From UQRS01 sp050946935 (GTDB taxonomy: Bacteria; Bacillota; Clostridia; Oscillospirales; Acutalibacteraceae), in contig JBMNVR010000001.1 in assembly GCA_050946935.1 (NCBI GenBank), positions 1-64,000 of the forward strand: DNA of 64,000 nucleotides. The letters run 5' to 3'. Each line of letters starts with the position of its first letter. The first letter of the stretch is position 1. This document shows positions 59,824 to 64,000 of the stretch, in pieces. The position numbers and the translations under genes are program-made. The notes beneath the pieces are model-generated. The model had not been told where the DNA came from. It worked only from the letters and a program-made list of their open reading frames with translations, and searched no databases.

Positions 59824-60263
59824 ATTCGATGCTGATCAGCGCCTGCCTGCTTGGTGTCCGGTGTCGGTACGACGGACAGAGCCGGCCGCTTTCCGACGCG
59901 GATATCCGCCGCCTGCGGGAGGAATACATCCTTATCCCGGTCTGTCCGGAGGTATACGGCGGCCTGCCCACGCCCCGTCCGCCGGCTGAGCGGCAGGGAG
60001 AACGGGTTGTAACGCAGTCGGGGGCGGATGTAACCGCCGCATATCTTCGCGGGGCGGAAGAGACCCTGCGTCTGGCGGCCGTTTTCGGCTGTCGGACGGC
60101 GCTGCTGAAGGCGCGCAGCCCCTCCTGCGGGAAGGGGGAAATCTATGACGGCGGTTTTTGCGGTCGGCTGGTTTCCGGAGACGGGGTTTTGGCCGAGCGT
60201 CTGACAGCCGCCGGGGTGGAGATATTTCGGGAAACCGAAATCGACCGTTTGCTGTCTGAGTAA
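59820..60263 (+). CDS. DUF523 protein
   Basis: A 147-residue protein: ISACLLGVRCRYDG at the N-terminus, PVCPEVYGGLPTPRPPAE, ARSPSCGKGEIYDG with conserved Cys, as in the DUF523 family. Role unknown; the conserved Cys pattern suggests a metal or thiol chemistry. It overlaps the ABC fusion by 4 bases (ATGA), which places it in the same operon. Confidence 0.88.
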   Translation: MNSMLISACLLGVRCRYDGQSRPLSDADIRRLREEYILIPVCPEVYGGLPTPRPPAERQGERVVTQSGADVTAAYLRGAEETLRLAAVFGCRTALLKARSPSCGKGEIYDGGFCGRLVSGDGVLAERLTAAGVEIFRETEIDRLLSE

Positions 60264-60273
60264 AAGAGAAACA

Positions 60274-60309
60274 ACACGCCGCCATCGGAAACTTCCGGTG
60301 GCGGCGTGT
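60274..60309 (+). terminator. hairpin ending the ABC operon
   Basis: ACACGCCGCCATCGGAA / ACTTCCGGTGGCGGCGTGT, long GC-rich stem 10 bases after the DUF523 stop; no clear T-run. Confidence 0.65.
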
Positions 60310-60455
60310 CTGGTTACAGGGGAGTCCCTGTCCGGCACGGCCGGAAGGGGAAGGAAAAAAGTATTTACAAAGGCTGGATGCGGCGGGAATAAAGCCGACT
60401 GACTGAAACTTGTGGGAGTACAAAGAAAAAGGCCTTCCGGCAAAAACCGGAGAAG

Positions 60456-60932
60456 CTACTCCCCCTGCCAGCCCTTACAGACGTCGACCCACTCGGCCGC
60501 GCCGGCGCAGACCTCCAGCTCCGGGACGGTCAGCCTCACCGCGCTGTTCGCACTGCCGCAGGCGGGGTAGACGACGTCGAACCGGCGCAGCGATTCGTCC
60601 AGATAGACCGCAGCGCCCTCGTTTACACCAAAGGGACAGACGCCGCCGACCGCGTGGCCGGTTTTTTTCTCCACCTCGTCAAAGGGGAGCATTTTGGCCT
60701 TGACGCCGAATTTTGCTTTAAATTTCTGGTTGTCGACCTTTGCGTCGCCGGCCGCCACGATCAGAATCGCGCCGTCTCCCAGCGCGAAGGAGAGGGTTTT
60801 GGCGATGCGCTCGGGCGCGCAGTTCAGCGCCTTTGCCGCCAGTTCGACCGTGGCGCTCGACACGTCGAAGGTGCGAATCCGGTCGGAAAACCCGAATGTT
60901 TCAAGGCAGGCGGTTGCTTTTTCGATGGACAT
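60456..60932 (-). CDS. YbaK/ProX-type aminoacyl-tRNA deacylase
   Basis: A 158-residue editing-domain protein, start ATG 60932 behind AAAGGAGG. Signature KTLSFALGDGAILIVAAGDAKVD and VGGVCPFGV, with a conserved Lys in the pocket. YbaK/ProX proteins hydrolyse mischarged tRNAs such as Cys-tRNA-Pro or Ala-tRNA-Pro. It is 35 bases downstream of the flippase gene but functionally unrelated to it. Confidence 0.88.
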   Translation of the reverse strand: MSIEKATACLETFGFSDRIRTFDVSSATVELAAKALNCAPERIAKTLSFALGDGAILIVAAGDAKVDNQKFKAKFGVKAKMLPFDEVEKKTGHAVGGVCPFGVNEGAAVYLDESLRRFDVVYPACGSANSAVRLTVPELEVCAGAAEWVDVCKGWQGE

Positions 60933-60967
60933 GGAAAAGCCTCCTTTACAGCGTGAAATTTGAACCT

Positions 60968-62356
60968 TTATAAAGCGGTATCTGTTTCGGAATCGAATGC
61001 CTGTAGCTCGTTTATCTCCAGTTTTTTGATGTAGCGGTTCAAACTGATCTGCTGCGCGATGCAATAGGGCAGCAGAATGATTACGTTGGCGGCGACCACG
61101 ATGATCCAAGAATGGAACAGCATCGAGCCAAAATAAATAATGCCGAATTTTATGACGATACCGATCAGATAGAACCAGAATTGCAGCTTCATTTTTCCGA
61201 TTCCGCAAACGATAGTTGACAGAACCGATTGATAGATAAACACGGAACCGTAGCAGGCAAAGACGACGGCATACAGGTAATTGACCTCAAATGATTTTTC
61301 AGCCAACCAGATATTCAGGATGAACTGCAAAAACGGAATGAGAAGAAATTCAAAAATAACGGCAGCCGCCGCCGCAAACCGCAGGGTTTTAAACAGTTTT
61401 TTAAACCAGGCGTATTTGCCTTCCGCGATGGCTTTGGTGATCGCCGACCAGACCGGAGACAGTGAGATGGTAAAGATCATCCCCACCAGGCTGAACAGCT
61501 TGTAATAGATATGATAGGGAACCACGTCGTCCGGGGACGCGAAATTGGAAATCAAAAATTCATTTGTGTTGGCAATCAGCATGTAAAGAATCTGACAGGC
61601 AAAGAAGATGCCGCCCAGCGTAAGCACACTTTTGGCGAGTTGGTTTTCAAAATATTTAAATCTGGGGAAACAGCCCTTTAACCGTGTGGAGAAAACCACC
61701 ACCGTGGCAACAAGCAGCGGCAGGGTTGAAAAGAACATATAGGCGTAGGAAAGCATGATGATGTTGGCCTCTGAACCTCTGTCAGGGGCCAGGAGGACGA
61801 AGGAGAGCTGCAGGATGCTGGTACAAAGGGAAAGAAGGTTGTTCACCGCGGACTTTTGCAGCGCGTACAGGATGGAAGTAATAATGCGTAAAAAGAACTG
61901 CGTCATGATGCCGACAAAGACACAGCGCACGACCTTCAGCAAAACGGCGGGGCGGATGACCTCCTGTGAAATGTTGAACACCCCGTTCCAGCTTACAAAG
62001 CCGGAAAGAAGCAGGCCGACAATTGTGACAAGAAGAGAAACCGCACCCAGCATGATGTATCCGGAGGAGATGTATTTTCGCGTTTTTTCCATGTCGCCCG
62101 ACGCAATGGCGGGCACCAGCTTGTTTCGCAATCCGTTGCCGATGCCGAGATCGAAACTGAGTACCCAGGTGATCACCGACAGTACGGTATACCAGACGCC
62201 CAAAACGGCCTGATCATCGAAATACCGCATAAATGCCGGCGTCGAGAACAGAGAAATCACCAGGGCGCCTCCCTTTACGGCAAAGGCGCCAAAGATATTG
62301 CCAAATATGGATTTTGTGTTGGAATCTGCTTTTTTCAGCTTGTCAAAAATGCGCAT
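60968..62356 (-). CDS. polysaccharide flippase (Wzx/MOP family)
   Basis: A 462-residue membrane protein with ~12-14 hydrophobic segments spread evenly (ALVISLFSTPAFMRYF near the start, FDLGIGNGLRNKLVPAI, GGIFFACQILYMLIANTNEF). This is the pattern of MOP-superfamily exporters of lipid-linked oligosaccharides. Neighbouring glycosyltransferases support a role in surface polysaccharide export. It lies 12 bases after the upstream glycosyltransferase gene. Confidence 0.85.
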   Translation of the reverse strand: MRIFDKLKKADSNTKSIFGNIFGAFAVKGGALVISLFSTPAFMRYFDDQAVLGVWYTVLSVITWVLSFDLGIGNGLRNKLVPAIASGDMEKTRKYISSGYIMLGAVSLLVTIVGLLLSGFVSWNGVFNISQEVIRPAVLLKVVRCVFVGIMTQFFLRIITSILYALQKSAVNNLLSLCTSILQLSFVLLAPDRGSEANIIMLSYAYMFFSTLPLLVATVVVFSTRLKGCFPRFKYFENQLAKSVLTLGGIFFACQILYMLIANTNEFLISNFASPDDVVPYHIYYKLFSLVGMIFTISLSPVWSAITKAIAEGKYAWFKKLFKTLRFAAAAAVIFEFLLIPFLQFILNIWLAEKSFEVNYLYAVVFACYGSVFIYQSVLSTIVCGIGKMKLQFWFYLIGIVIKFGIIYFGSMLFHSWIIVVAANVIILLPYCIAQQISLNRYIKKLEINELQAFDSETDTAL

Positions 62357-62368
62357 TCTTTTTTTCCT

Positions 62369-63508
62369 TTATCTTTTATCAAATGTGGTGAGGAGGGTAT
62401 GCATGTTTTCTTGAAAATCCGCATCCAGTCGGCACAGAAGCGCGCGGCTGTCATAGGGATCGTTCCGGGGAATTTTCAGAATAGCGCTGGCAATTTCCTC
62501 CGGCGTCTGTTTTTCATAATAGTACATGGATTCTCCGACCGCGGATGTTTCGATGGCGGGAATACGTATGCTTACGACGCGGAGTCCGTTCGCCAGATAA
62601 GACAGGATTTTCGACGGAAAAGAGGAGCCGTTGAAGGCCGCATCGGGGTTTTGCGTACTCAGCCCGATGTCGCAGCTTTGGAGGAAGCGGATGTATTCCT
62701 CTCCCGACAGGCAGCCGTCATAGCTGATTCGACAGGCGCAGGTTTTGGAAAGTGAATCTACAAGATTCACGATCTGTGATATTTCGGAATGGCTGCCGAA
62801 GCCTATGATGTGAATATGGTACCCAAACGGTAGGAATTTAGCCGCCGCCGCCGCCGCCGCCCCACCTTTGCGAGGATCAAATGTTCCGGCATACACGATA
62901 TGTGTAAAACCATCGTTGAACAGTCTTTCGCGTTTCGGCTCCGGCAGATAGGTTCCAAGGCAGACGGTATAGGGTTTCCCGTGCGGATTATACCTTTCGG
63001 CCAGCATTCGGGTGGAAAAAATATATCCGTCGGCGCAGTCGATCCAGCGCAGTTCTTTTTCTTTGGAAATATTCGGCGCGACGTCCGAGTAAATTTCGCA
63101 AACCTGCAGGATCAGGCGAAAGTGTTGCTTTTTCTGTATCTTCCGAATTGTGTCCGCATAAATCATGGAGTGATAGACAATCAGCGTATCCTCTGCCGTC
63201 AGGGCGGAAAGTTCCCGTCGCAGATCGCGCTTTCGGCGCAGCCGCAAAAACAAACGTCCCGGAAGATTTTTAGAGGATACGCGAGGATAGGAAGGCAGAA
63301 AAACAACCTTTGACCGGTCATCGAGCGCAACCTCTTCCCGTGGGGTGGCTGCATTAGCCTCGGCCTGTGACGGAGAGAGGAGAGTCACCGCCAGACCCGT
63401 TTGTCGCAGAGCCGTGCAGACATAATCCATCATGGTTACCGCCGCCGGCGAACAGATTCTTTTATGTGCAGGCATACTGTAGTATCCAAGATAAACAACC
63501 TTTCCCAA
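62369..63508 (-). CDS. glycosyltransferase (GT-B, GT1/GT4-like)
   Basis: A 379-residue protein starting MGKVVYLGYYSMP at TTG 63508, 7 bases from AAAGGAGG; no ATG is available. The C-terminal half has the GT-B donor-binding pattern: THIVYAGTFDPRKGG, HIHIIGFGS, LQSCDIGLSTQN and FPSKILSYLANGLRVVS. A run of seven alanines (GCC repeat) lies at 62841. It probably transfers a sugar during surface polysaccharide assembly. Confidence 0.85.
   Translation of the reverse strand: MGKVVYLGYYSMPAHKRICSPAAVTMMDYVCTALRQTGLAVTLLSPSQAEANAATPREEVALDDRSKVVFLPSYPRVSSKNLPGRLFLRLRRKRDLRRELSALTAEDTLIVYHSMIYADTIRKIQKKQHFRLILQVCEIYSDVAPNISKEKELRWIDCADGYIFSTRMLAERYNPHGKPYTVCLGTYLPEPKRERLFNDGFTHIVYAGTFDPRKGGAAAAAAAKFLPFGYHIHIIGFGSHSEISQIVNLVDSLSKTCACRISYDGCLSGEEYIRFLQSCDIGLSTQNPDAAFNGSSFPSKILSYLANGLRVVSIRIPAIETSAVGESMYYYEKQTPEEIASAILKIPRNDPYDSRALLCRLDADFQENMHTLLTTFDKR
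62841..62861. repeat. GCC trinucleotide tract, seven units, in the glycosyltransferase gene
   Basis: Seven uninterrupted GCC units on the plus strand encode the Ala run after GTFDPRKGG. Length change would keep the frame. Confidence 0.85.
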
Positions 63509-63769
63509 ACCGTTTCCTCCTTTAAGAAAATAGCCGCCAAATCTGTTTTGAATCAGAAAAAGCTTTACGGCGGGTGTTTTTTGCCGCCGTAAAATTCGGC
63601 CGCCACGCCTTGCGCATGGTGAGAAATTTGGCATTTGAATCCTGTCTTTATTGTGGAACAATAAAAAATGGTGGCAGGATGTGAACGGGGACGGACAGAC
63701 CGGCGTGTCCGTCTGAAAAAATGAGGGCACGCCGGTCTTCTCTTTCATAAAAAAGAAGCTGTCCTTTTG
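63509..63769. other. spacer between two glycosyltransferase genes
   Basis: No gene. Two hairpins: TTACGGCGG / CCGCCGTAA near 63566-63594 and the terminator at 63696-63744. A promoter for the 62.4 kb gene is expected here; none stands out. Confidence 0.5.
63696..63744 (-). terminator. terminator of the right-edge glycosyltransferase gene
   Basis: GACCGGCGTG / CACGCCGGTC with a ~20-base loop, 33 bases after the stop at 63770. Confidence 0.55.
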
Positions 63770-64000
63770 TCAGTCGTTGTTTTGTACAGAATGATAGAGC
63801 GCGAGATACCCTTCCGCCATGACCCGATCGGCATAGCGGTCGCAGGCCGTCCGGCTGAGGGTCGCCTTGTCCGGAGGGGCCGCAAGAAAGCCGCGTACCA
63901 CTCGTTCCAGTCCCGCAACATCTCCGAAGGGGACAAAGCCGCTGCCCTCTGTAAGGGCGAAGGTTTCCGGCGCGCCGGCCAGAAACCCGGCCACCGGCGT
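63770..64000 (-). CDS. glycosyltransferase family 4-like, C-terminal part
   Basis: The last ~76 residues of a protein whose start lies beyond the right edge. TPVAGFLAGAPETF and EGSGFVPFGDVAGLERVVRG match the end of the nucleotide-sugar-binding half of GT4 enzymes (the Glu followed by Gly-x-Gly, then VPFGD..GLE). It ends in LALYHSVQNND. It belongs with the neighbouring polysaccharide genes. Confidence 0.75.
   Translation of the reverse strand, partial: TPVAGFLAGAPETFALTEGSGFVPFGDVAGLERVVRGFLAAPPDKATLSRTACDRYADRVMAEGYLALYHSVQNND

Overview
The window looks like the replication-origin neighbourhood of a Gram-positive, spore-former-lineage bacterium of the class Clostridia. An Oscillospirales/Ruminococcaceae-type genome is my inference. 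The evidence is the full dnaA-dnaN-S4-recF-remB-gyrB-gyrA block, the rpmH-rnpA-yidD-yidC-jag-mnmE-mnmG-rsmG-noc-parA-parB block, a spoIID-type gene, frequent TTG/GTG starts with strong AGGAGG-type ribosome sites, and a fairly GC-rich core genome. No tRNA, rRNA or CRISPR array was found.

Layout. (1) 1-5867: right end of a putative integrative element, with an N6-adenine methylase (5' end outside the window), a helicase carrying an N-terminal GIY-YIG-like domain, a large serine recombinase and a small unknown protein. (2) 6052-7796: two direct-repeat copies of a polymorphic-toxin cassette. The first holds an intact barnase-like RNase with a barstar-like immunity protein. The second is decayed to a linker plus the tail of an immunity gene. 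(3) 7973-20414: housekeeping genes (pflA, glnS, gltX, a phosphohexomutase, leuB, metG, nth, serS). (4) 20446-30508: the chromosome partition and rpmH block, all on the minus strand, with one exact parS inside mnmG and one near-exact parS upstream of parA. (5) 30828-32518: three small unknown genes and a YfcE-type phosphodiesterase. (6) 32769-38583: a fructose PTS operon fruR-fruK-fruA-ptsH-ptsI with a strong promoter and two near-identical candidate FruR operators. (7) 39149-42281: a membrane protein, an acetyltransferase, an AT-rich MFS transporter and an IS30-family remnant. (8) 42341-51224: the gyrA-to-dnaA block, also on the minus strand. (9) 51610-60263: a membrane protein, a SpoIID-like protein, a metallo-beta-lactamase-fold lipoprotein, ogg, a Crp/Fnr regulator, an ABC importer whose permease and ATPase are fused, and a DUF523 protein. 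(10) 60456-64000: a YbaK-type deacylase, a polysaccharide flippase and two glycosyltransferases (surface polysaccharide locus, continuing beyond the window).

The most notable points are the duplicated toxin cassette, the helicase/methylase defence-like pair, the same-strand arrangement of the dnaA and rpmH blocks (usually divergent around oriC), the lack of clustered consensus DnaA boxes around dnaA, and the fused ABC permease-ATPase. Coordinates of start codons were adjusted where a ribosome-binding site clearly favoured an internal start.
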